From Verrucomicrobiota bacterium (GTDB lineage Bacteria; Verrucomicrobiota; Verrucomicrobiia; Opitutales; Opitutaceae): DNA of 11,089 nt. The notes below the pieces were generated by a model that was given only the letters and a program-made list of their open reading frames with translations, ran no database searches and had not been told where the DNA came from. Shown here in pieces: positions 1 to 6,031 of this stretch; position 1 is the first letter of the stretch, and every line of letters begins with the position of its first letter. Both the position numbers and the translations under genes were made by a program. The stretch lies in NCBI GenBank assembly GCA_023433275.1, contig JAEZDN010000154.1, positions 1 to 11,089 of the forward strand, read 5' to 3'.

Positions 1-99
1 TCACCAAGCCGGGCGCTGGGGCGCCCCGCGCCGGGCTGCCCCGCCATCTGCGTGTCGCCCGCGCGCCGGTTCAGCCACGTAGCTCGGACCTCTCCGGCG
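1..99. other. GC-rich segment with no supported gene
   Basis: This stretch lies downstream of the minus-strand regulator. I see no coding region I can support. A perfect 6-bp inverted repeat (GGGCGC at 11-16, GCGCCC at 21-26) could form a hairpin, but it has no T tract on either side. It is a poor intrinsic terminator candidate and may be coincidental in such GC-rich DNA. Confidence 0.4.
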
Positions 100-1182
100 T
101 TACTTCCGCTTCTTGCCCTGACTTCCCGTTCCCGCTGGCGCGCCCTGCGGCCGTACGCTCTGCCCATCGGCCCAGGTCGCGCCGATGAGCGTGGCGCGGG
201 GGAATTCCTGCACCCCCGTCTCGTTGTTGTGGATCTGGCTCACCACCATGTCGACCGCCGCCTCGCCCGTCACGAAATTGTGCTGGTTCATGCCCGCGAT
301 CTCCGGCCGTGTCTCGCGCCATTCCAACTGGATCACCCCCACGTCCTCCGGCACCCGGCGCCCGGCTTGTTTGAGCCAGGCGATCACGTTGTTGTAGAGC
401 GTGAAGATGACGTCGGGCTCGTGTTTCCCGAGCCAGGCGTGAAACCCCCGCGGCTCGGATTGGGCACCCGTCTCCTCACTGAACACCGGTACATGCTGCG
501 CGCGCGGCAGGAGCGTGCGCTGGGCGGTGATATATCCGGCGGAAAAGCGCCTTTCCACCAGCGCGTCGATCACGTCATCGATCACGAGCGCCGGGCGCCG
601 GTAACCCAGCGCGAGCGCGCGCTCGAACGCGGTCAGGGTCAGATGATGGTGATCCACGCAACAAAACGACAGCGCCGGGTCGCGCGTGCGCACCCCGGTC
701 ACGACCGTGGGCAGTTGCGCCCAGACCGGCGCGAGTTCGTCGGGCAGGTGCGTCGTGTCCATCAAGCCCACCAGCACCAGCCCCTTGATCCCCCGCGTGT
801 GCAGGATCCGCAGCCAGCGTTGCGCGTTGAGCGTGGGATCGTGCAGCCAGAACCGGTCGAAACCGTAACCGAGCTTGGCGGCCCGGCTCTCGCACCCCTC
901 GACATAGGTGGGGATCGTCGGGTGCGCGCGGAACGCCTGCGGGTCGCGGTTGGCATTCACCAGCGCCAGCTTCGCCTGCAAGCGCGTGGTGCGGCTGGCG
1001 CGGAGCTGCGCCATCAGATGAGAGACGACCGCGTTGGGCTGGTAGCCAAGCTTCGCCGCCGCCTTGCGGATCCGCTCGCGTGTCTCCTCGGGGATCTGCC
1101 GGTCGCCGCGCAACGCCAGCGACACGGTATTCTTCGAATAGCCAACTTCACGGGCAATGTCGTTCAGGGTGGGGCGGGCCAT
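100..1182 (-). CDS. LacI-family transcriptional regulator, divergent from araBAD
   Basis: This is a cytoplasmic DNA-binding sugar-responsive regulator of 360 residues, the usual length for the family. The N-terminal LacI helix-turn-helix spans about residues 4-23 (TLNDIAREVGYSKNTVSLAL), followed by the hinge region (GYQPNAVVSHLMAQLR, about 46-61). The rest is a periplasmic-binding-protein-like effector domain, with conserved segments such as GIKGLVLVGL (131-140) and GVIQLEWR near the C-terminus. The tail is basic (ends GKKRK). I chose the ATG at 1182 because it places MARPTLNDIA at the family N-terminus. A GTG at 1200 in frame adds six residues and has AGGGG five bases upstream, so it is a real alternative. 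Position suggests control of the divergent arabinose operon, so it may replace AraC or AraR here. The effector and operator are inference; the family call is secure. Confidence 0.93.
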   Translation of the reverse strand: MARPTLNDIAREVGYSKNTVSLALRGDRQIPEETRERIRKAAAKLGYQPNAVVSHLMAQLRASRTTRLQAKLALVNANRDPQAFRAHPTIPTYVEGCESRAAKLGYGFDRFWLHDPTLNAQRWLRILHTRGIKGLVLVGLMDTTHLPDELAPVWAQLPTVVTGVRTRDPALSFCCVDHHHLTLTAFERALALGYRRPALVIDDVIDALVERRFSAGYITAQRTLLPRAQHVPVFSEETGAQSEPRGFHAWLGKHEPDVIFTLYNNVIAWLKQAGRRVPEDVGVIQLEWRETRPEIAGMNQHNFVTGEAAVDMVVSQIHNNETGVQEFPRATLIGATWADGQSVRPQGAPAGTGSQGKKRK

Positions 1183-1199
1183 GGAATGACGGGCTGGCA

Positions 1200-1228
1200 C
1201 TGTTTCCCCTAAATCACGTAACCGTCAA
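1200..1228 (-). promoter_or_regulatory. Weak candidate promoter of the LacI-family gene
   Basis: Reading the minus strand, TTGACG (complement of 1223-1228) is a good -35 hexamer. A 17-base spacer then leads to AAACAG (complement of 1200-1205), which is a poor -10. An imperfect inverted repeat, TCACGT (1214-1219) and AAGTGA (1227-1232), overlaps the -35 and could be an autoregulatory site. The -10 would overlap the alternative GTG start, so the promoter would favour the ATG at 1182. Support is weak. Confidence 0.25.
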
Positions 1229-1266
1229 GTGAGTCGTGGCCGACCCGTGCTGGCGAAGCGCGGGGG

Positions 1267-1284
1267 GCAACCGCTGGCGGTTGC
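1267..1284. promoter_or_regulatory. 18-bp palindrome, candidate LacI-family operator
   Basis: GCAACCGC (1267-1274) and GCGGTTGC (1277-1284) are perfect inverted copies separated by TG. The size and symmetry match those of LacI-family operators. The classic central CG is missing, and the site is 85 bases from the regulator start and about 380 bases from araB. It may instead be part of a repeat or a simple hairpin. Confidence 0.35.
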
Positions 1285-1330
1285 ATAGTGAGCGGAGATG
1301 AGCTTCGGAGAATGGAAAATTACGACCGCC

Positions 1331-1419
1331 ACCGTCATCCTGAGCGTAGCGAAGGATCCAAGGAAATGGACGGACGTGCGCCGACTCCGTGGATCCTTCC
1401 CTGCGTTCAGGATGACGGT
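1331..1419. repeat. Long inverted repeat of the CATCCTGAGC type
   Basis: The left arm 1331-1360 (begins ACCGTCATCCTGAGCG, ends GGATCCA) pairs with the right arm 1390-1419. 27 of 30 positions are exact complements. Two of the three differences become G-U pairs in RNA, leaving one C-C mismatch. The 29-base loop contains CGGA and TCCG that could extend the fold. Similar CATCCTGAGC...GAAGGATCC elements recur between genes in many environmental bacteria, to my knowledge. It is likely a mobilised REP-like or MITE-like element, not part of araB. Confidence 0.85.
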
Positions 1420-1525
1420 TGGGGGCGGGGGAGGTGTTTGTAATAGGGAGGCGGCCCACGGGCTCAAAATCGCCCCGTTCATCAGCAGCGCAGCGAGGCA
1501 CCCACGGGAAAGGCGGAGCGCGCTG

Positions 1526-1556
1526 GCGGGAGGGGGTTCAGCCCCCCCCGCGTTTT
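1526..1556 (+). terminator. Terminator-like GC hairpin upstream of the araB promoter
   Basis: GGGGG (1532-1536) pairs with CCCCC (1542-1546) around the loop TTCAG. The stem extends through a one-base bulge at 1531 with GCGGG (1526-1530) against CCCGC (1547-1551). The bases G and TTTT follow. It would stop or attenuate plus-strand transcription coming from upstream, before the predicted araB promoter at 1619. It could also be a chance structure in a G- and C-run-rich region. Confidence 0.35.
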
Positions 1557-1598
1557 CCCTCGATAGTGCGGTCCCACGCCGTCCCGTGCCCAACATTA

Positions 1599-1625
1599 CG
1601 GTCATGCCTGCCGTCCTGTTGACCG
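1599..1625. promoter_or_regulatory. Inverted repeat overlapping the araB -35, candidate operator
   Basis: CGGTCA (1599-1604) and TGACCG (1620-1625) are exact inverted copies 15 bases apart. The right half overlaps the predicted -35 hexamer TTGACC of araB. Binding here could block RNA polymerase. Six-base arms are short, so chance is not excluded. Confidence 0.3.
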
Positions 1626-1647
1626 GCCATTCGCCCCAACGTACAAC
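1619..1647 (+). promoter_or_regulatory. Predicted araBAD promoter
   Basis: TTGACC (1619-1624; five of six to the sigma70 -35) is followed by a 17-base spacer and TACAAC (1642-1647; four of six to the -10). Transcription would start around 1654, leaving a leader of only about ten bases before the ATG at 1664. This fits the lack of any Shine-Dalgarno sequence before araB. Confidence 0.55.
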
Positions 1648-1663
1648 CCCGCCCCTACCCCCC

Positions 1664-3325
1664 ATGTTTACCCTCGGCATCGACTATGGCACCAACTCCG
1701 TCCGCGCGCTGGTTGTGCGCTGCAAGGATGGAAAGGAATTCGGCTCCTGCGTGGTCAACTATCCCAGCGGCACGCAGGGTGTCCTGCTCGATCCGCGGGA
1801 CCACAATGTCGCCCGCCAACACCCCGGTGATTATCTTTTCGGTCTCGAAAAGGCCGTGAAGGGCGCGCTCGCCCAGGCGCGGAAACAACGCGGTTTCGCG
1901 GCCGACCAGATCGCCGGGCTTGGCGTCGACTCCACGGGTTCGAGCCCGATCCCCGTCGATGACCGCAACCGCGCGCTCGCAGCGGATCGCAAATGGGCGA
2001 AGAACCTCAACGCCCAGTGCTGGCTGTGGAAAGACCACACCAGCTGGCGCGAGGCCGCGAAGATCACCGAACTCGCCGCCCAACACCGCCCGCAGTTCAT
2101 CGCCAAGTGCGGCAACACCTATTCCTCCGAGTGGTTCTGGGCCAAGCTCTGGCACTGCCTGCAGGTCGACTCAAAGGTTTTCGCCGCCGCCCACTCCTGG
2201 GTTGAACTCTGCGACTGGGTGCCTGCCGTCCTCGCGGGCGTCACCGACCCGAAGGCCGTGAAACGCGGCATCTGCGCCGCCGGCCACAAGGCACTCTACG
2301 CCGACGATTGGGGCGGCCTGCCCGACAAGGAATTCCTCTCCCTCCTGGATCCGAAACTCGCGGACCTGCGCGATCGCCTCTACGACAAGGCGCACGACGC
2401 CAGCGAATCCGCCGGCAACCTCAGCGCGGAATGGGCGAAAAAACTCGGGCTGCCTGCCGGCATCCCGATCGCCATCGGTGAGTTTGACGTCCACTACGGC
2501 GCCATCGGCTGCGGCGTGGCCGAGGGCACCCTCGTCAAGGTCATCGGCACCTCCACCTGCGACTGCGGCGTCGTTTCCGCCGCCCGAACCGTGCCCGACA
2601 TCCCCGGCATCTGCGGCATCGTGAAGGGCGCCATTCTCCCGGGCTTCTATGGCATCGAGGCCGGACAAAGCGCGGTGGGCGACATCTTCAAGTGGTTCGT
2701 CGAGGGGGTTCTGGGCGATGCCCGCCTCCACGCCAAGCTCACCACCGAGGCCGCGAAGCTGAAACCCGGCCAGAGCGGCCTGCTCGCCCTCGACTGGAAC
2801 AACGGCAACCGCACCATCCTCGTCGACCAGCGTCTCACCGGCCTCCTCGTCGGCCAGACGCTCTACACCACGCCGGCGGAAATCTACCGCGCGCTCATCG
2901 AGGCCACGGCCTTCGGCGCCCGCGCCATCATCGAGCGCATCCGCGAGTACGGCGTGCCGATCGATCGCGTCGTCTGCGCCGGCGGCATCGCCGAGAAGAA
3001 TCCGCTCCTCATGCAGATCTACGCCGACATCACCGGCTGCACCATGCTCGTCGCCGGCTCCTCCCAGGCCTGCGCCCTGGGCTCCGCCGTCAGCGCCGCC
3101 GTCCTTGCCGGCGCGCACCCGGATTTTCCCACCGCCCAGAAAAGGATGACCTCGCTCAAGAAGGTCGCCTATAAGCCCCGGGCCGCCGCGCAAAAAACCT
3201 ACGACCAGCTCTTCGCCCTCTACCGCCAGCTCCACGACAGCCTCGGCGGCCGCACCAAGAACGCCGACCTCGGCGGGGTGATGAAGGAGCTCCTTTTGCT
3301 GAAGGAGCGAGTGGCAGGTAGCTAG
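1664..3325 (+). CDS. araB: Ribulokinase AraB
   Basis: AraB phosphorylates L-ribulose with ATP to L-ribulose-5-phosphate, the second step of L-arabinose catabolism, in the cytoplasm. The 553-residue FGGY kinase matches the usual length (about 560). The N-terminal phosphate motif GIDYGTNSVRALVV spans residues 5-18. GVDSTGSSPIPVD (87-99) and LWKDHTSW (121-128) are typical of ribulokinases. The C-terminal FGGY half carries GTSTCDCG and then VCAGGIAEKNPLLMQIYADI, the adenosine-binding signature. I chose the ATG at 1664 because MFTLGIDYG is the family N-terminus; the upstream extension translates repeat DNA. There is no Shine-Dalgarno sequence (CCTACCCCCC precedes the ATG). The last codons (residues VAGS and the TAG stop) lie within the left arm of the repeat that fills the gap to araA. 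The family and context make this call strong. Confidence 0.97.
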   Translation: MFTLGIDYGTNSVRALVVRCKDGKEFGSCVVNYPSGTQGVLLDPRDHNVARQHPGDYLFGLEKAVKGALAQARKQRGFAADQIAGLGVDSTGSSPIPVDDRNRALAADRKWAKNLNAQCWLWKDHTSWREAAKITELAAQHRPQFIAKCGNTYSSEWFWAKLWHCLQVDSKVFAAAHSWVELCDWVPAVLAGVTDPKAVKRGICAAGHKALYADDWGGLPDKEFLSLLDPKLADLRDRLYDKAHDASESAGNLSAEWAKKLGLPAGIPIAIGEFDVHYGAIGCGVAEGTLVKVIGTSTCDCGVVSAARTVPDIPGICGIVKGAILPGFYGIEAGQSAVGDIFKWFVEGVLGDARLHAKLTTEAAKLKPGQSGLLALDWNNGNRTILVDQRLTGLLVGQTLYTTPAEIYRALIEATAFGARAIIERIREYGVPIDRVVCAGGIAEKNPLLMQIYADITGCTMLVAGSSQACALGSAVSAAVLAGAHPDFPTAQKRMTSLKKVAYKPRAAAQKTYDQLFALYRQLHDSLGGRTKNADLGGVMKELLLLKERVAGS

Positions 3326-3387
3326 TAGCGGACATCCCGCTCCGTCGCTTCCTGTCTACTCGCTACTCACTACCCGCTACTCACTAC
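3303..3387. repeat. RGTAG-type inverted heptad array, araB-araA gap
   Basis: The right arm 3356-3387 is an uninterrupted 7-base tandem: CTACTCG, CTACTCA, CTACCCG, CTACTCA, then CTAC. The left arm (3303-3328, partly araB coding) carries degraded units reading AGGAG, AGTGG, GGTAG and AGTAG separated by CG, CA and CT. Aligning 3306-3328 with the complement of 3356-3378 gives 17 of 23 identities by eye. The 27 bases between the arms show no repeat. It shares the pentamer-plus-two layout of the arrays in the other intra-operon gaps. If transcribed it would form an imperfect hairpin between araB and araA. Confidence 0.75.
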
Positions 3388-3398
3388 TTTTTCTTTTC

Positions 3399-4907
3399 AT
3401 GAAACTCCTCTCCTCCCCCGAAATCTGGTTCGTTTGCGGCTCCCAGCACCTCTACGGCCCGGGTCCGCTCAAGCAGGTCGCCGCGAACGCGCTCGCGGTC
3501 GCCGACGCACTCGCCGCGTCCAAGCGCCTGCCGCTCAAGACCGTCTTCAAGGCGCTCCTCACGACCCCCGATGAGATCACCAACGTGATGCTCGAGGCCA
3601 ACAACGACGCCAACTGCGCCGGCCTCGTGCTCTGGATGCACACGTTCTCGCCCTCGAAGATGTGGATCCGCGGGCTCAGCGCGCTGAAGAAGCCCTTCCT
3701 CCACCTGCACACGCAGTTCAATCGCGACCTGCCGTGGTCGACGATCGACATGGATTTCATGAACCTCAATCAGGCCGCCCATGGCGACCGTGAGGCCGGG
3801 TTCATCCACACGCGCATGCGCCTCGGGCGCAAGGTCGTCGTCGGCCACTGGTCCGACCCCGAGGTCCAGGACCGCATCGCCGCCTGGCAGCGCGCCGCGC
3901 GCGCTTGGCACGATTGGCAGGGCGCCAAGTTCGTCCGCTTTGGCGACAACATGCGGAACGTCGCCGTCACCGAGGGCGACAAGGTCGCGGCCGAAATGAA
4001 ACTCGGTTTCGCGGTCAACACGCACGGCGTCGGCGACCTCGTCGCCGTCGTGGACGCGGTTTCCGACCAGGACATCACCGCCCTCTGCGCCGAATACGAG
4101 AAGACCTACGCCGTCGTCCCGGCTTTGAGGAAAGGCGGCAAACGCCACGAAGAACTCCGTTACAGCGCGCGCCTCGAACTCGGGATGGGCAAGTTTCTGG
4201 AAGACGGCGGCTACAAGGGCTTCACGGACACATTCGAGGACCTCCACGGCCTGCGCCAGCTTCCCGGCATGGCCACGCAGCGCCTGATGGCCGCGGGTTA
4301 CGGCTTCGGCGGCGAGGGCGATTGGAAAACCGCCGCGCTCGTCCGCGCCATGAAGGTCATGAACGCTGGTTTGCCCGGCGGCACCTCGTTCATGGAGGAC
4401 TACACCTATCACCTTTCGCCGAAGGGTCATCAGGTCCTCGGCGCGCACATGCTGGAGATCTGCCCCTCGATCGCGGCCGGCAAACCCGCCGTCGAGATCC
4501 ACCCGCTCGGCATTGGCGGCAAGGAGGATCCCGTGCGCTTCGTGTTCGACGCCCCGGCGGGTGAGGCGCTCAACGCCTGCCTCATCGATCTCGGCAACCG
4601 CTTCCGCCTCATCGTCAACGAGGTCAAGGCCGTCAAGACGCCCAAGCTGCCCAAGCTCCCCGTCGCCCGCGCAGTGTGGGAGTGCAAACCGGACTTCAAG
4701 ACCGCGTGCGCCGCCTGGATCTACGCCGGCGGGGCGCACCACACCGGCTACAGCTACTCGGTCACGACCGAGATGCTCGAGGACTTCGCCACCATCGCCG
4801 GGGTCGAAACGGTCGTCATCAACGCCGACACCACCCTCGGCCAGCTCAAGCAGGACCTCCGCAACAACGAGGTCTATTACCACCTCGCCCAGGGCATCCG
4901 CGTCTGA
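3399..4907 (+). CDS. araA: L-arabinose isomerase AraA
   Basis: AraA interconverts L-arabinose and L-ribulose, the entry step of the pathway; it is a cytoplasmic Mn-dependent homo-oligomer. The 502 residues match the family length (E. coli about 500). The N-terminus EIWFVCGSQHLYG (8-20) is the family signature. The metal and catalytic residues known in E. coli AraA fall at the same numbers: Glu306 (GFGGEGDW), Glu333 (SFMEDYTYHL) and His350 (VLGAHMLE), with the last His in AGGAHHTGYS (447 or 448). No key residue is missing, so the enzyme should be active. The gene lies 73 bases after araB, with the gap filled by the RGTAG array. The start at 3399 is preceded by a pyrimidine tract (TTTTTCTTTTC) and no Shine-Dalgarno sequence. 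Confidence 0.98.
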   Translation: MKLLSSPEIWFVCGSQHLYGPGPLKQVAANALAVADALAASKRLPLKTVFKALLTTPDEITNVMLEANNDANCAGLVLWMHTFSPSKMWIRGLSALKKPFLHLHTQFNRDLPWSTIDMDFMNLNQAAHGDREAGFIHTRMRLGRKVVVGHWSDPEVQDRIAAWQRAARAWHDWQGAKFVRFGDNMRNVAVTEGDKVAAEMKLGFAVNTHGVGDLVAVVDAVSDQDITALCAEYEKTYAVVPALRKGGKRHEELRYSARLELGMGKFLEDGGYKGFTDTFEDLHGLRQLPGMATQRLMAAGYGFGGEGDWKTAALVRAMKVMNAGLPGGTSFMEDYTYHLSPKGHQVLGAHMLEICPSIAAGKPAVEIHPLGIGGKEDPVRFVFDAPAGEALNACLIDLGNRFRLIVNEVKAVKTPKLPKLPVARAVWECKPDFKTACAAWIYAGGAHHTGYSYSVTTEMLEDFATIAGVETVVINADTTLGQLKQDLRNNEVYYHLAQGIRV

Positions 4908-4909
4908 TC

Positions 4910-4995
4910 AATCGTTCTCTTTCTCCTAATCATTCTCTTTCTCTCGCAGGCAAAACCCGCGAGAACGAGGAAGAGAAAGAGGAAAGAGAAAGATT
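4910..4995. repeat. TTCTC-type inverted hexad array, araA-araD gap
   Basis: The polypyrimidine left arm 4910-4950 mirrors the polypurine right arm 4956-4995 around a 5-base loop (CAAAA). The outer ends (AATC...TTCTCTTTC) and inner ends (TCTCGC against GCGAGA) pair well; the centre pairs loosely. The arms consist of 6-base steps of one variable base plus TTCTC or TCCTC, interrupted on the left by CTAATC. It starts three bases after the araA stop. The layout resembles the pentamer-based arrays in the other gaps, but with a 6-base period. Confidence 0.7.
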
Positions 4996-5009
4996 AGCCA
5001 ATCCGCCCC

Positions 5010-5711
5010 ATGCTCAACGAACTTAAACGCGAGGCCTACGAGGCCAACGTCGCTCTGCCGAAACACGGGCTCATCAACCTCACGTTCGGGAACGCGAGCG
5101 CCATCGATCGCGCCAAGGGCATCTTCGCCATCAAGCCGAGCGGCGTGGCCTACGCGGACCTCAAGCCCGCCGACATGGTGCTCATCGACCTCGAGGGCAA
5201 CAAGGTCGAGGGAAAGCTCAACCCGTCCTCCGACACACCCACGCACCGCCGCCTCTTCCTCGCCTTCGCCGACATCGGGGGCGTCGTGCACACGCACAGC
5301 TCGCACGCCACCAGTTTCGCGCAGGCCGGCCGCGAGATCCCGATCTTCGGCACGACGCACGCCGACTACTTCAACGGCAACATCCCGGTCACCCGGAAGA
5401 TGACGGCCCGGGAAATCGGCGGCGGCGCCTACGAGTGGGAAACCGGCAACGTCATCGTCGAGCGTTTCAAGAAGCTCGATCCCGCCGACTTTCCCGGCGT
5501 GCTCGTCAACCGCCACGCTCCCTTCACGTGGGGCAAGTCGGTCGCCAAGGCCGTCGAGGTCGCCGTCGCCGTCGAGTGCATCGCCCACATGGCGCTCATG
5601 TCCCTCTCCCTTGAGCCCAAGCTCAAGACCATCGAGCCCGAGCTCCTGCAAAAGCACTTCAAGCGCAAGCACGGCCCCGGCGCCTACTACGGCCAGCCCG
5701 GCAACTGCTAA
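5010..5711 (+). CDS. araD: L-ribulose-5-phosphate 4-epimerase AraD
   Basis: AraD converts L-ribulose-5-phosphate to D-xylulose-5-phosphate, linking arabinose to the pentose phosphate pathway. It is a 233-residue class II aldolase/epimerase-fold protein (E. coli 231). Zinc ligands are visible at His94 and His96 (VVHTHSSH) and His169 (VNRHAPFTWG). Asp75 (NPSSDTPTH) and Asp119 (THADYF) sit where E. coli has catalytic or structural acids. The C-terminal GAYYGQ carries the tyrosine expected of the epimerase. It begins 102 bases after araA and completes the araBAD order seen in E. coli. The ATG at 5010 gives the conserved N-terminus MLNELKREAYEANVALPKHGL without the last residue (19 visible); no Shine-Dalgarno sequence is seen. 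AraD is distinguished from fuculose aldolases by length, motifs and context. Confidence 0.97.
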   Translation: MLNELKREAYEANVALPKHGLINLTFGNASAIDRAKGIFAIKPSGVAYADLKPADMVLIDLEGNKVEGKLNPSSDTPTHRRLFLAFADIGGVVHTHSSHATSFAQAGREIPIFGTTHADYFNGNIPVTRKMTAREIGGGAYEWETGNVIVERFKKLDPADFPGVLVNRHAPFTWGKSVAKAVEVAVAVECIAHMALMSLSLEPKLKTIEPELLQKHFKRKHGPGAYYGQPGNC

Positions 5712-5732
5712 ACTCGTTGTCTTTCGTTCCTT

Positions 5733-5761
5733 GTAGGGGCGCACCTCGTGTGCGCCCTTTT
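5733..5761 (+). terminator. Probable araBAD terminator, GTAG-type REP hairpin
   Basis: GTAG (5733-5736) is followed by the perfect 8-bp stem GGGCGCAC (5737-5744) and GTGCGCCC (5750-5757) with loop CTCGT, then TTTT (5758-5761). The structure meets the criteria of a rho-independent terminator 22 bases after the araD stop. The GTAG foot before a palindrome is also the hallmark of REP elements mobilised by RAYT (REP-associated tyrosine transposase) proteins, so this may be a REP copy doing the job of a terminator. Confidence 0.6.
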
Positions 5762-5795
5762 CGTCGTGCGAAACTTTCGTTCGGTCTCGAGAGAT

Positions 5796-5815
5796 GCGGG
5801 GTGAGGGCACCCCGC
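5796..5815. repeat. Perfect 8-bp hairpin
   Basis: GCGGGGTG (5796-5803) and CACCCCGC (5808-5815) are exact inverted copies around AGGG. There is no T tract after it. It sits between two GTAG-type hairpins and may be a remnant of the same kind of repeat cluster. Confidence 0.5.
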
Positions 5816-5872
5816 CCACAGGAGAGCGGCCTCGCGGGAGCTCGGCCCGCCCTCGCTCCGCCCCATTCCCAC

Positions 5873-5896
5873 GTAGGGGCCGAGCTTGCTCGGTCC
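5873..5896. repeat. GTAG-type REP-like hairpin, second copy
   Basis: GTAG (5873-5876) precedes a 9-bp stem: GGGCCGAGC (5877-5885), loop TT, GCTCGGTCC (5888-5896), with one G-T pair. It has the same foot and CTTG centre as the copy inside the SDR gene at 10639-10664. GTAG-foot palindromes are typical of REP elements. Confidence 0.6.
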
Positions 5897-5988
5897 TCTC
5901 CCCGATCCCGCCACTATGTCCCAAGGACCAGGCAAGCTTGTCCCCTACCTTAAACCGACCCACCCGGAAGCCGCGCTTCCCCCAATTT

Positions 5989-6027
5989 CGTTGACAGCCA
6001 TAAATCCCGTGTTTTTAGCTGACAACG
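5989..6027. promoter_or_regulatory. Promoter of the XRE-cupin gene with overlapping inverted repeat
   Basis: TTGACA (5991-5996) is a perfect -35 hexamer, followed by a 17-base spacer and a weak -10, TTTAGC (6014-6019). The predicted start lies a few bases before the ATG at 6032, so the transcript would be almost leaderless. Two half-sites of the form TTGWCAGC in opposite orientation flank the promoter: CGTTGACAGC (5989-5998) and GCTGACAACG (6018-6027), complementary at nine of ten positions and 19 bases apart. One covers the -35 and the other adjoins the -10, a geometry suited to autoregulation by the downstream regulator. Confidence 0.55.
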
Positions 6028-6031
6028 AAAC

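Larger units (their letters stand above)
1183..1663. other. Divergent control region between the LacI gene and araB
   Basis: This 481-base gap holds no gene. In order it contains a weak minus-strand promoter candidate, an 18-bp palindrome, a long inverted repeat of the CATCCTGAGC family, a GC hairpin followed by TTTT, and a good plus-strand promoter just before araB. The araB frame stays open upstream to 1298. The translation there runs through the CATCCTGAGC repeat and low-complexity glycine and proline runs, so it is not treated as protein. Confidence 0.75.
5712..6031. other. Boundary region between araD and the XRE-cupin gene
   Basis: This 320-base gap has no gene I can support. It holds a GTAG hairpin with T tract just after araD, a perfect 8-bp hairpin at 5796-5815, a second GTAG hairpin at 5873-5896 and a promoter with an inverted repeat just before the regulator. 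The sequence between is GC-rich and low in structure. The short open frames crossing it run through repeats and have no domain signature. Confidence 0.75.

Noticed and set aside
11..26. Terminator of the LacI gene
   Set aside because: The hairpin is short, has no T tract in the minus-strand direction and lies about 75 bases past the stop.
52..1212. Long plus-strand open frame opposite the LacI gene
   Set aside because: Its His-, Arg- and Pro-rich composition is a shadow of the GC-rich minus-strand regulator, whose motifs are unmistakable.
1298..1663. In-frame upstream extension of araB (122 extra residues)
   Set aside because: It translates the CATCCTGAGC inverted repeat and G/C runs. The conserved kinase N-terminus starts at 1664, downstream of a good promoter at 1619-1647.
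3384..4883. Minus-strand open frame opposite araA (499 residues)
   Set aside because: It is an antisense shadow in high-GC DNA. AraA on the plus strand has all catalytic residues.
4926..5963. Long minus-strand open frame opposite araD
   Set aside because: It crosses repeat DNA and mirrors araD, and shows no recognisable domain.
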